From Halolactibacillus alkaliphilus (GTDB lineage Bacteria; Bacillota; Bacilli; Bacillales; Amphibacillaceae): DNA of 64,000 nt. Under the pieces are notes generated by a model, which worked only from the letters and a program-made list of their open reading frames with translations, was not told where the DNA came from and did no database searches. Each line of letters starts with the position of its first letter. The stretch's first letter is position 1. The stretch covers positions 1 through 64,000 of the forward strand of contig NZ_FOWN01000003.1 in the NCBI RefSeq assembly GCF_900115465.1, given 5' to 3'. Positions 20,585 to 28,776 of this stretch are shown here, piece after piece. Position numbers and translations under genes: made by a program.

Positions 20585-21679
20585 TTAACACATGGATTCT
20601 ACGAAATGGAAACTCGACCATGGCTTGAGATAATCAAGCAAAAATATAGCTTCTTTCTTCATTGCGCCAACGACATTGCGCTCACCTAAATTATCAACAG
20701 CGGTCAAGGCAATTTGAGTTTCTCCTTTATATTGACCAAAGGCATTGCTTCCAATAATGACATCACCTTTTTCAATAGGTTTAACTTCTCGCACCGGGAA
20801 GTCCTCTGCTTTATATTTTACACGCGTAGCCGTCGAGCGAATTAAATATGCTGAACGATCTCCTCTATATATGTGCGTCTCATTAAATAAGATCTTCTTT
20901 TCTATTGGCAATAAATCAGTATATGCATCGATTGGTAGTAGTGGGTGCGGTGAGAAAAACGCTTCTGACATCGCTTTTAACTCTGCTTCAGTCGCATACG
21001 CATTACCAATAATCAAGTCATCAATCGTACCCATTAAACGGTAGTGTGTCACTTGCGTTTGGATATTTAAGAACCGATGGTCTTCGAGTGTACATAACCC
21101 CGTTTGTACAGGCCATGGTCCCAATTGTCCTACTTGAGACGTGACAAAAGCCGCCGTTGTTAGATGGTACTTGTTAAAGAGTGCCGTTGTTTCTTCAAAA
21201 TGCGTTTGAGAAATACCTGTATACTGTTGTGGATAAAAGTTATGCGAGGCACATAACTGATCTTTATTTGGGTGATAACTCATAATATTTTCAATATATT
21301 TTGTACCACTACTCATATTGACTTCAATCTTTAAACCGAGGGTATTTTTTGTCATCATTGCTTCTTCTAACCCCGTAAAGCCTAAATCCAGCCTAAGGCC
21401 ACTCGCGCCTAGTTCTTTAAAGAAGCTTAAATCTTCATAACTAATCCGTAATTGTTCAAATAAAGCCGGGCTAATATCTAATATTGTTTCCATACCAATA
21501 GAATTTCCATATTCAATCGTGCGTTTATATTTATGAATGACTTCCGTCGTATCGCCTTCAATTTCTAATAAACTTGTGAAGATTCTAGTAAAACCATACT
21601 TTCTTGCTAAATCAAGATAAGCTTGATCTTCTTCAAAAGTACTTTTTGATAAATATAGTGAGACGCCAATCCTTCGCAT
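20585..21679 (-). CDS. MupG-like (DUF871) TIM-barrel protein, probable 6-phospho-glycosidase
   Basis: A 364-residue protein with an N-terminal TIM barrel (MRRIGVSLYLSKSTFEEDQAYLDLARKYG-type opening; GASGLRLDLGF; ASHNFYPQQYTG) and a small cyclophilin-like C-terminal domain. The family contains MupG of Staphylococcus and Bacillus, which cleaves MurNAc-6-phosphate-GlcNAc from cell-wall recycling. Here it sits in a cellobiose/chitobiose-type operon with IIA, IIB, IIC and GH4, so the substrate may instead be another 6-phospho-disaccharide. Family call is firm; substrate is inference. Confidence 0.8.
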   Translation of the reverse strand: MRRIGVSLYLSKSTFEEDQAYLDLARKYGFTRIFTSLLEIEGDTTEVIHKYKRTIEYGNSIGMETILDISPALFEQLRISYEDLSFFKELGASGLRLDLGFTGLEEAMMTKNTLGLKIEVNMSSGTKYIENIMSYHPNKDQLCASHNFYPQQYTGISQTHFEETTALFNKYHLTTAAFVTSQVGQLGPWPVQTGLCTLEDHRFLNIQTQVTHYRLMGTIDDLIIGNAYATEAELKAMSEAFFSPHPLLPIDAYTDLLPIEKKILFNETHIYRGDRSAYLIRSTATRVKYKAEDFPVREVKPIEKGDVIIGSNAFGQYKGETQIALTAVDNLGERNVVGAMKKEAIFLLDYLKPWSSFHFVESMC

Positions 21680-21736
21680 TCGTCATTCTCCTTTTGTTTT
21701 GCTCATCATTCATCTGAAGATGACACTATTATAAAT

Positions 21737-22171
21737 TTATGCTTGTTGTGCTTTATTGTACGTTGACTCAATCTCTCTAAGCATTTCTTTAAACTTTTTC
21801 TTTTTTAAAAAAGACCAAACAACACCAACAAACGCATCATTTAATTTTTGCATATAGCCACCACGTGATGACATGGCTTCTGAATACATCAACTTAAAAC
21901 TCGTTTCATCAATTGGTTGCATAACATAAGCAACGGTAAAATCATTTTTATTACTTATCGTTTGATATTCATAACATTCATTTTCTTTAAGTGTCTTAAT
22001 CTTCACTTTAGCGGACGCTTGTTTAGAAAATACTTTTTCATATTCATATCCCGGTAATTCTTTTGGCGTGAGCTCATCATTCGTATGTTGCTTCACATCC
22101 GCTAATACAGAGCGAATAATCGTATCATAAAAGAATTCGGTTGGGACATTAACTTTCATTGCTAGTTCCAT
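21737..22171 (-). CDS. DUF3284 family protein in PTS operon
   Basis: A 144-residue soluble protein beginning MELAMKVNVPTEFFYDTIIRSVLADVKQ. Such proteins are commonly found beside cellobiose PTS genes in lactobacilli and relatives. The body looks like a START/Bet v1-like fold (alternating beta strands then a C-terminal helix GYMQKLNDAFVGVVWSFLKKKKF), which suggests ligand binding. No catalytic motif is visible. Its ribosome site (GGTGAG) overlaps the stop of the small gene upstream, implying translational coupling. Confidence 0.75.
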   Translation of the reverse strand: MELAMKVNVPTEFFYDTIIRSVLADVKQHTNDELTPKELPGYEYEKVFSKQASAKVKIKTLKENECYEYQTISNKNDFTVAYVMQPIDETSFKLMYSEAMSSRGGYMQKLNDAFVGVVWSFLKKKKFKEMLREIESTYNKAQQA

Positions 22172-22180
22172 TTATCTCAC

Positions 22181-22354
22181 CTAATTCTTAGATATTTTTT
22201 GACGCTTCTCTTTTCTAATCAATATGATACTTAAAATAATAAAGAAGCCTGCTGTTATTAAACTTAATATGTCATAAGTTCCTGCCTTTTGATCAGCAGC
22301 AAAAATGATCATTAAACACCCGATACTAAGAGAAAACAACCCCCACTTCCCCAT
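22181..22354 (-). CDS. 57-residue small membrane protein in PTS operon
   Basis: A short gene starting at ATG 22354 behind AAGGGTG and ending nine bases before the DUF3284 gene. The product opens MGKWGLFSLSIGCLMIIFAA and has two hydrophobic segments (residues ~5-20 and 30-47) around the loop DQKAGTYDI, and a basic tail (RKEKRQKISKN). The arrangement predicts a two-helix membrane protein with both ends inside. I do not recognise the family. Its place between IIC and DUF3284 suggests an accessory to the sugar transporter. Confidence 0.65.
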   Translation of the reverse strand: MGKWGLFSLSIGCLMIIFAADQKAGTYDILSLITAGFFIILSIILIRKEKRQKISKN

Positions 22355-22463
22355 GTTAAAACACCCTTTTCATTTATGTCTTTTCGTACACATGTCATCC
22401 ATACCTCATTATTGTCATGACCGCTTTTCCATCAGATAGTAACCGATAAATGATCGGCTATTA

Positions 22464-22688
22464 CTAATGATGAGGCACGCTTCGAAAGTAGAGAATAGAT
22501 CCCCATGGCTCACCTTTAATAGCTTTCTTAGCTATTTTTGCCGCTTCTTCTAAGTCATCAGTGTTCGTTTCAAAATAAAGCGCAATACCTTTTTTCTCTT
22601 TATACGTAAATGTGATATCTCCCGCAGTCATCGTTGTTAATAACTCAATGATTTTGTCTTGTTGTGTCGGTGAACTAATTTCTATCAT
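22464..22688 (-). CDS. 74-residue uncharacterised protein in PTS operon
   Basis: A small soluble protein (MIEISSPTQQDKIIELLTTM at the start) with a predicted beta-alpha pattern: TAGDITFTYKEK, IALYFETNT, DDLEEAAKIAKKAIKGEPWG, SILYFRSVPHH. ATG 22688 follows GGGGG by a suitable distance; an upstream TTG is in frame but poorly placed. I do not recognise the family. It lies 96 bases after IIC and upstream of the 57-residue membrane protein; a hairpin (22436-22465) sits around its stop codon. Confidence 0.65.
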   Translation of the reverse strand: MIEISSPTQQDKIIELLTTMTAGDITFTYKEKKGIALYFETNTDDLEEAAKIAKKAIKGEPWGSILYFRSVPHH

Positions 22689-22784
22689 GGTCAATGACCC
22701 CCTTCATCTATTTATTTTATATTGTTTGATAGACAAAGGACACGAAAAAGCAATCCTTTGTCTATCATGTATTGAGTCTAATCC

Positions 22785-24188
22785 TTAATCTTGTTCTGCA
22801 GCTTCTGGCTCTACTTTATTTGCTGCTATAACAAATGGTGCCCATATAGCAAAAGATGCTAGCATTGCTACAAGCGTAACAATTGGTGCACGCCAGTCAG
22901 CGCCAGTTGCTAAGAATGATAATAAGAACGGCGGCGTTACCCAAGCAACTTGTTGCGATACCGGTGCGACAAGTCCAGCAATTGTTGCGAAGTATCCAAT
23001 AGATACAGAAACAACAGGTGCCAATAAGAATGGGAAGAACAAGAGCGGGTTTAATACAATCGGTAAACCGAACATGATTGGTTCGTTAATGTTAAAAATA
23101 CCAGGTCCAACTGATAGATTAGCTACCGTACGGTAATCTTTACGTTTCGAGAACATAATAATCGCAATAATTAAGACGATCGTTCCTCCAGATCCACCAA
23201 ACCAAGAGTAAGCATCAAATGAACCTCTTACCCAGTTGTAACCTTCAGCAATAACTAATTCCGTTCCACCTTGTTGGAACAAGTTAACGTTCTCAATCTG
23301 TGCTACACCAAAGACACCTTCTAAGATTGGTGCCAATACGTTCGGTCCATGAATACCAAAGAACCAGAACAATTGAACAAATAACGTAACTAAAATGACC
23401 GCGCCAAATCCTTGAGATAAACCAAGAAGTGGGAGAGCTATCGTTTCTTGTGTCCACTCTAGGAATGTCATACCTGGTACGATTTTCGCAAAAACAAAGT
23501 AGAAGATTGACACGACATAAAGAGCAATTGTTGCCGGAATAATCGATGCGAATGCAGTCGATACAGCCGGTGGTACTGAATCAGGTAATTTAATCGTAAT
23601 GTTTGCTAACATTAACTTAGCAAAAATAACTGTTGCAACAAATCCAATAATCATCGCTGTAAAGAAGAGGTTCGCATTTAAGTTACCTAATGGAATCCAT
23701 CCCCAACCACCAGCTGTTATGTCTGTGGCCGTCGCAGCCCAACCAGCTTCATTAATTGACGCAACAGCAGCGTCGTCTAAACTAAGCCCTGAAATTGTAC
23801 CTGAGAAAGCAAATGTCACACCAGCAATTGTAGCTGCCGTTGACACAATCCCTCCTGAAAGTTCATTTACTCCGTAAGCTTTTGCTAAATTATAGCCCCA
23901 CGAGAAGACAAAGATAATACCAGCAATCGCTAATGTACCACTCCAAACAAAACCGTTGATTCCGATTATTTCTCTTATGATCGGTATACTGTTTCCATCA
24001 TACCCATCAAAAAATTGCGGCGGTAAATCTCTAATAAGTGCGTTAATCATAACCGCTACAGAACCTGCCATTGTTGCTGGAATTGTTCCTATAAATGCAT
24101 CTCTTAAAGCAACTAAGTGTTTTTGTCCACCAATCTTACCTGCGATTGGAAGAAAATACTTCTCCAACCATAACGTTAAAAAGTTCAT
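22785..24188 (-). CDS. PTS cellobiose/chitobiose-type IIC permease
   Basis: A 467-residue integral membrane protein with about ten hydrophobic segments. The family marks are LVALRDAFIGTIPATMAGSVAV near the N-terminus, FWFFGIHGPNVLAPI, and GIFNINEPIMFGLPIVLNP, whose glutamate region binds the sugar. It moves beta-linked disaccharides while IIB phosphorylates them at C6. Separately encoded from IIB/IIA. It has its own promoter with a cre site (24264-24332) besides possible read-through from the GH4 gene. Confidence 0.94.
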   Translation of the reverse strand: MNFLTLWLEKYFLPIAGKIGGQKHLVALRDAFIGTIPATMAGSVAVMINALIRDLPPQFFDGYDGNSIPIIREIIGINGFVWSGTLAIAGIIFVFSWGYNLAKAYGVNELSGGIVSTAATIAGVTFAFSGTISGLSLDDAAVASINEAGWAATATDITAGGWGWIPLGNLNANLFFTAMIIGFVATVIFAKLMLANITIKLPDSVPPAVSTAFASIIPATIALYVVSIFYFVFAKIVPGMTFLEWTQETIALPLLGLSQGFGAVILVTLFVQLFWFFGIHGPNVLAPILEGVFGVAQIENVNLFQQGGTELVIAEGYNWVRGSFDAYSWFGGSGGTIVLIIAIIMFSKRKDYRTVANLSVGPGIFNINEPIMFGLPIVLNPLLFFPFLLAPVVSVSIGYFATIAGLVAPVSQQVAWVTPPFLLSFLATGADWRAPIVTLVAMLASFAIWAPFVIAANKVEPEAAEQD

Positions 24189-24263
24189 TCAAATACCCCC
24201 TTATAATTTTAAAAATAGTGCTACAACATCTTACTTAAGATTTGCTCTTAGATCTTTATGTCG

Positions 24264-24332
24264 TGTATCACCCCTTTCAAATTTTAGTCAACGAACGTGC
24301 TCATTCATCCAAAACATTTGTAAGCGCTTTAC
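24264..24332 (-). promoter_or_regulatory. Probable IIC promoter with cre site
   Basis: Minus strand TTGACT (24291-24286), 16 bases, GATACA (24269-24264), a weak -10. GTAAAGCGCTTACA (24332-24319) fits the CcpA consensus at 12 of 14 positions and is itself a near-perfect palindrome. It lies 28 bases upstream of -35. Confidence 0.55.
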
Positions 24333-24396
24333 TTAAAGAGGATAAAGCTACACACAACTCGACAGTTGGTGTGACATTCATCGCTTTACTAGAAAC

Positions 24397-24429
24397 CTTG
24401 TGTTAGTCAAAAGTCGACTAACACAAAGT
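24397..24429. terminator. Hairpin between GH4 and IIC genes
   Basis: CTTGTGTTAGTC pairs with GACTAACACAAAG. The stem is strong, but only a short T stretch follows in either direction, so it may end or process part of the GH4 message ahead of the IIC promoter. Confidence 0.6.
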
Positions 24430-24439
24430 TTTACCTGCA

Positions 24440-25744
24440 TCACTTATTAAACTGTGGTAAATGCGCTTCATGCGCGACTAATAATTCATCTAGTACAACT
24501 TTCGCTCGGTCTTCATCCCCAACAAGTGGATTAAGTAAAAATGCAAGGAAAGCATCATGATAATCACCAGATATACTCGCCTTAATGACTTGTTCTTCAA
24601 AAGCTTTCATTTTTAAAATATCACCTTTGATTTGCGGTGGTAGTGCCCCTGTTGTCAGTGGCATCGGCCCTCTTTTTGTAATCAGACAGTTGATTTCGAC
24701 GACACTATCAAGCGGTAAATCAGCAATCGCCCCTTGATTAAGGGTGTTAACTGTCATAATCTCATGACTGTCATTATAGAGGGCTGTCATTAAGCTACAG
24801 GCCACATCACTATAATAAGCCCCACCCCGATTTTCAAGTTCTTTAGGCTTTTCATCTAGTGTCGGTTGTTTATATAGTTCAAATAATTTCTGTTCAACTT
24901 CTTGAACGACTTCAGAGCGCGTACCATTTTGTTCATATGATAAAAGGTCTTTTTGTAACATAGCTTCTTGTTTGTAGTAATACTGATGATAAGGATTTGG
25001 TAATAACTGAAGTGATTTTAGTAACGTCTCTGTCCATCCTAAATTCACAATATTAGCTGGTGAATAGTTGACTGCTTGTGCCATGAGACGATCGAGCACT
25101 TCTTTCGTTTTATCAACGCCATGAACCAAGACTTTTTTTCCGTAGACAAAATGATTCAATCCCACAAATTCAATGCGTACTGCCGACGGTTCTACTGCCA
25201 ATACCTCTGCAATTGACTGCTGCATGTTAAAAGGGATATTACATACACCAATCACTTTTTTATGAGGGCTATATTTAAGCAAAGCTTCTGTTACAATTCC
25301 TGCCGGATTAGTAAAGTTAATCATCCATGCATCCGGGCAAATCTCAGCAACGTCCTGTGCAATGCCCATAAGTACAGGAATAGTACGAAAAGCTTTAAAG
25401 ATACCACCTGCTCCATTTGTTTCTTGACCAATCATGCCATGCGATAATGGGATGCGCTCATCTTTTTCACGCGCTTTTAACCCCCCCACCCTTAATTGTG
25501 TGGAAACAAACGTCGCACCTTCTAATGCTTCTCGTCTGTTGGTTGTCCAAGTTAATTCAATTGGAAGCGCTGCCTTTTCAATCATCCGTTTGGCTAATTC
25601 ACCAACGATAGACATTTTTTTATATCCTTCTTCAATATCGACTAATACAATTGCCGTTAACGGAAATGACGGGTAACGTTTAATGAGCCCTTCGATTATC
25701 TCAGGTGTATAACTAGACCCTCCTCCTATAATGACCAACTTCAT
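24440..25744 (-). CDS. GH4 6-phospho-beta-glucosidase (LicH/ChbF type)
   Basis: A 434-residue NAD+- and Mn2+-dependent hydrolase of family 4. The nucleotide motif VIIGGGSSYTPEIIEGLI opens the protein; the metal-binding cysteine is in GVCNIPFNM and the histidine in VGLNHFVYG; GQETNGAGG is the family loop. Enzymes of this type split cellobiose-6-phosphate, and ChbF also acts on chitobiose-6-phosphate once deacetylated. It is the first gene of the operon and is divergent from the GntR regulator. Confidence 0.92.
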   Translation of the reverse strand: MKLVIIGGGSSYTPEIIEGLIKRYPSFPLTAIVLVDIEEGYKKMSIVGELAKRMIEKAALPIELTWTTNRREALEGATFVSTQLRVGGLKAREKDERIPLSHGMIGQETNGAGGIFKAFRTIPVLMGIAQDVAEICPDAWMINFTNPAGIVTEALLKYSPHKKVIGVCNIPFNMQQSIAEVLAVEPSAVRIEFVGLNHFVYGKKVLVHGVDKTKEVLDRLMAQAVNYSPANIVNLGWTETLLKSLQLLPNPYHQYYYKQEAMLQKDLLSYEQNGTRSEVVQEVEQKLFELYKQPTLDEKPKELENRGGAYYSDVACSLMTALYNDSHEIMTVNTLNQGAIADLPLDSVVEINCLITKRGPMPLTTGALPPQIKGDILKMKAFEEQVIKASISGDYHDAFLAFLLNPLVGDEDRAKVVLDELLVAHEAHLPQFNK

Positions 25745-25787
25745 ATAAAAAACTCCTTTTATGTTTTCTGTAATAGTTTACAATTGA

Positions 25788-25823
25788 AATGTATCATACA
25801 ATTTAATTATTGTAAATACATTT
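25788..25823. promoter_or_regulatory. Two operator-like palindromes between the GH4 gene and its divergent regulator
   Basis: TGTATCATACA (25790-25800) and TGTAAATACA (25811-25820) share the pattern TGTA(T)nATACA with a third site before chbG (26643-26652). This fits dimeric GntR/UTRA binding and points to the neighbouring regulator. A likely -10 for the regulator is TATACT (25876-25881). Confidence 0.65.
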
Positions 25824-25914
25824 AAACAAAAAAAGTTTTTAAAAAATATTTGTTACTACTTTTGTTTTAATTTGTTATACTAGATTAAAGACATTGTATT
25901 CGGAGGAATTTATT

Positions 25915-26631
25915 ATGGCAGAAAAAAAAGCCCTGCACGCCTTTATAAAAGAAGAACTCATCGAACGGATTAAATCTAGCGATTATAAAGTGGGGGACCA
26001 ATTTCCAACAGAACATGAGATATGCAAAGAGTTTAACGTCAGTCGAACAACAGTAAGAATTGCCCTGTCTCAACTTGTACAGGAAGGGTATCTTATTAGA
26101 CAAAGAGGGAAAGGAAGCTTTGTCGCTGAACCAAAAGCACACCAAACATTATCCCATACAAATGAACATTTTGATCAACAATTAAAAGCTCAAGGTAAAG
26201 AAGGGAAAATCATCGCAAAAACCATTGATGTTATAGCCGCCAAAGGCTCTAAACAAGAACGTTTTGGTTTAAACGAAGCGGATCCTATTCAAAAAATCAA
26301 GCGCATTCGCATGGTAAATAATGAAATTACCCAATATGAAATCGCTTATATTCCTTGGCATATTGCCCCAGGTATTAAGAAAGAACAAGTAGAACATTCC
26401 TTATATAAAACTTTAACAAATGATTATAATATCGCTATTTTTAAGACAACAGAAATCCTAGAAATAACACTAGCCGATAAAGATATTAGCCACTACCTAG
26501 CTTGTGAGGTTGGGCAACCTTGCTTTTTTATTGAGACCATTGCCGAAGATAAAGACGGCAAGGTGATTGAATTTTCCCGCTCTTACTTTAGAGGAGATAA
26601 AACAAGCTTCAAAGTTGAACGTTTTTATTAA
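25915..26631 (+). CDS. GntR family transcriptional regulator with UTRA sensor domain
   Basis: A 238-residue regulator of the HutC/FarR branch. Residues ~5-72 form the winged helix (DQFPTEHEICKEFNVSRTTV, then QLVQEGYLIRQRGKGSFV); the rest is the UTRA ligand pocket ending in IEFSRSYFRGDKTSFKVERFY. Such proteins sense phosphosugars in PTS loci. ATG 25915 lies behind CGGAGG; an upstream TTG is ignored. Divergent from GH4 and upstream of chbG; predicted to repress both through the TGTAT-ATACA sites. Confidence 0.92.
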   Translation: MAEKKALHAFIKEELIERIKSSDYKVGDQFPTEHEICKEFNVSRTTVRIALSQLVQEGYLIRQRGKGSFVAEPKAHQTLSHTNEHFDQQLKAQGKEGKIIAKTIDVIAAKGSKQERFGLNEADPIQKIKRIRMVNNEITQYEIAYIPWHIAPGIKKEQVEHSLYKTLTNDYNIAIFKTTEILEITLADKDISHYLACEVGQPCFFIETIAEDKDGKVIEFSRSYFRGDKTSFKVERFY

Positions 26632-26640
26632 GATCATTTA

Positions 26641-26654
26641 AATGTATATACATT
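26641..26654 (+). promoter_or_regulatory. Palindromic operator before chbG
   Basis: AATGTATATACATT is a perfect 14-base palindrome, ten bases after the stop codon of the regulator gene and 30 bases before the deacetylase start. It matches the sites between the regulator and GH4. Confidence 0.7.
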
Positions 26655-26683
26655 ACAAAAAACGCACGTCGAGGAGGATATCA

Positions 26684-27382
26684 ATGAAAGTTATTATTAA
26701 CGCAGATGATTTCGGCTTAACAGAAGGTATTAACAACGGGATCATTACTGCTCACAAAAATGGCGTTGTTACTCGTACAACATTAATTATGAATGGAACT
26801 GCTGTGGATCACGCGGTGACCCTAGCTAAAGAATATCCGTCGTTAAAAGTAGGGATTCACCTAGTCCTTTCATACGGACAACCACTTAGCGATAACGTTG
26901 ACTTATTGATAGATTCGTCAAAGAACTTTAAATTCACTAAGTACGAAACAACGTTAAGTGATGAGGAAATCATGCAAGTTGAAGAAGAATGGGACACACA
27001 AATACAAGCCTTCTTAAATACAGGTTTAACACTTGATCATATTGATAGCCACCACCACGCCCATGGTCAGGCGTGCTTGCAGCCTGTTATCAAGCGGCTA
27101 TATGATAAATATCAGGTACCCGTTCGATATACCGATCAGCTTAAGGGCACGTCCATTCAACCGCTTTCGGAATCTCTTTGGCTTGATTTTTACGGCGAAA
27201 AAGCGACCGAGGATTTGTTTGAACAATTGCTTAAACAGCCCGTCGATACAATTGAAGTGATGACGCATCCTGCTTATGTTGATGATGCCCTACTCAGCAT
27301 TTCCTCTTATACATATGAGAGAGAGCGTGAGCTTCAACTACTGACATCACTTCGCGTTCCGCAAACGATCGAACTCATCTAG
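26684..27382 (+). CDS. chbG: ChbG/YdjC family carbohydrate deacetylase
   Basis: A 232-residue metal-dependent deacetylase. The N-terminal NADDFGLTEGIN supplies metal-binding aspartates, GIHLVLSYGQPL and DHIDSHHHAHG supply histidines, and MTHPAYVDD closes the site. E. coli ChbG removes one acetyl group from chitobiose-6-phosphate so that ChbF can cut it and ChbR can sense it. ATG 26684 sits behind GAGGAGG; the longer frame has no ribosome site. At 232 residues it is slightly short for the family (about 250). Lies after the regulator in the same direction. Confidence 0.9.
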   Translation: MKVIINADDFGLTEGINNGIITAHKNGVVTRTTLIMNGTAVDHAVTLAKEYPSLKVGIHLVLSYGQPLSDNVDLLIDSSKNFKFTKYETTLSDEEIMQVEEEWDTQIQAFLNTGLTLDHIDSHHHAHGQACLQPVIKRLYDKYQVPVRYTDQLKGTSIQPLSESLWLDFYGEKATEDLFEQLLKQPVDTIEVMTHPAYVDDALLSISSYTYERERELQLLTSLRVPQTIELI

Positions 27383-27399
27383 ATCACCTTACCAAAAAC

Positions 27400-27429
27400 G
27401 GGTCATCACTTTAAGTAAAGTGATGACCC
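27400..27429. terminator. Bidirectional terminator between chbG and the FAH gene
   Basis: A perfect inverted repeat, GGGTCATCACTTT and AAAGTGATGACCC with a four-base loop, between converging genes; T-rich sequence follows on the plus strand and A-rich precedes it. Confidence 0.88.
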
Positions 27430-27487
27430 ATTTATTTATAAACACGACCCGTTATATGGCTTAAAATGCAACGACCACGGATAAGCC

Positions 27488-28378
27488 TTATTTTACTTTA
27501 TTGACTAACTTGCCAATACCGCTAATTTCACAGATAACTTCATCACCGGAATGAAGGAGCTGTGGCGGTTTTTTAGCAAAGCCTACCCCATGTGGTGTAC
27601 CGGTAAGAATAATGTCTCCTGGCTCTAATGTCATTAAATTAGATATAAAAGCAATTAACGTTGGAATATTAAAAATCAACTGACTTGTTGAAGAATCTTG
27701 ACGGCATTCCCCATTGACAAATGAACGAATCTTAAGCTGACCTGGATCTAATATCTCATCAGACGTGACAATATAAGGACCAATCGGCGTTGATCGATCT
27801 AATGTTTTTCCCTGAAGCCACTGAGACGTACGCTTTTGTAAGTCACGAGCAGAAATATCATTAGCAATCGTATAACCGAGTATATAATCAAGCGCTTCAG
27901 ATTCTTTTACTTCCATACACGTTTTACCTATTACACACGCCAGTTCGACTTCGTAATCTAATTGGTGAGATTTCTCTTTACCCATAATGTCATCCAAATG
28001 ACCGATTAAAGCATTTGAGAATTTAGAAAAAAGGACGGGTAACTTGGGGACATCATGCCCCATCTCTTTAACATGATCCATGTAATTAACCCCAACACAG
28101 ATAATTTTACTTGGTGCTGTTACAACAGGTCCATACTCAACATTTTCCTTCGAAATACCGTCTAACGGATTCGCAGAACAAAGCGCCGCTTCTAACGCTG
28201 GCAACGCATGGGCAAGCTTACGGTAAAAATCCGCTGGATGTCCTGTTAACGACTCTTTACACAAAGGGTCTGATATATATTTCTTTAATCCTTCAACCGA
28301 ATAAATCATATCATCTAAAAGTACCCCTACCCGATAATCTTCCCCTGAGTGTTTTATACGGTATGTTAATAGTTTCAT
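27488..28378 (-). CDS. Fumarylacetoacetate hydrolase family protein
   Basis: A 296-residue FAH-superfamily enzyme (hydrolase, isomerase or decarboxylase of diketo acids). The metal-binding glutamates and aspartate are in LDYEVELACVIGK; ANDISARDLQ, GKTLDRSTPIGPYIV and ILTGTPHGVGF are typical. ATG 28378 follows AGAAAGGGG. Last gene of an operon with an OsmC-like gene 17 bases upstream. Substrate cannot be told; members without an aromatic catabolism context are often oxaloacetate decarboxylases or acylpyruvases. Confidence 0.9.
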   Translation of the reverse strand: MKLLTYRIKHSGEDYRVGVLLDDMIYSVEGLKKYISDPLCKESLTGHPADFYRKLAHALPALEAALCSANPLDGISKENVEYGPVVTAPSKIICVGVNYMDHVKEMGHDVPKLPVLFSKFSNALIGHLDDIMGKEKSHQLDYEVELACVIGKTCMEVKESEALDYILGYTIANDISARDLQKRTSQWLQGKTLDRSTPIGPYIVTSDEILDPGQLKIRSFVNGECRQDSSTSQLIFNIPTLIAFISNLMTLEPGDIILTGTPHGVGFAKKPPQLLHSGDEVICEISGIGKLVNKVK

Positions 28379-28395
28379 GACCTGTCCCCTTTCTT

Positions 28396-28764
28396 TTATT
28401 CCAACGCCGTTAATGTCACCGTTACTGGGTACTCTAATGTATGACCAATCACACATCCGCGCTTAGCTTTTACTCTTAACTTTTCCTCAAGCTCTTGGTC
28501 CAATTGATCGATAAAATCAATAGTAACCGTGACCTCTGATAAACGACGCGGTTTTAACTTTTGATCTGAAGTTGATGTTACATGAACATCATAACCGGAT
28601 AGTTCAAGTCCATCCCGTACATCAAGAAAGTCCAGTGTTTTCGCGATACACATTGCCACTGACGCTTCCAGATATTCAATCGGGGCAAGGATGGGACTCT
28701 TTACCTCCTCGCCTGTTGTCTGATGTAACGTGTGAATTTCTCGATATCTTTTTTTAACAATCAT
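28396..28764 (-). CDS. OsmC/Ohr family protein
   Basis: A 122-residue OsmC-like protein. The two redox cysteines are in EASVAMCIAKTL and RGCVIGHTLEYPV, as in peroxidases that reduce organic hydroperoxides or act on reactive sulfur. The N-terminus is shorter than usual (~135-140 residues). It is directly upstream of the FAH-family gene, so it may protect or couple with that enzyme; this is inference. Confidence 0.85.
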   Translation of the reverse strand: MIVKKRYREIHTLHQTTGEEVKSPILAPIEYLEASVAMCIAKTLDFLDVRDGLELSGYDVHVTSTSDQKLKPRRLSEVTVTIDFIDQLDQELEEKLRVKAKRGCVIGHTLEYPVTVTLTALE

Positions 28765-28776
28765 GGCATAACCCTC

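Noticed and set aside
25885-26145. 86-codon frame antisense to the GntR regulator
   Set aside because: A shadow of a clear gene on the other strand.
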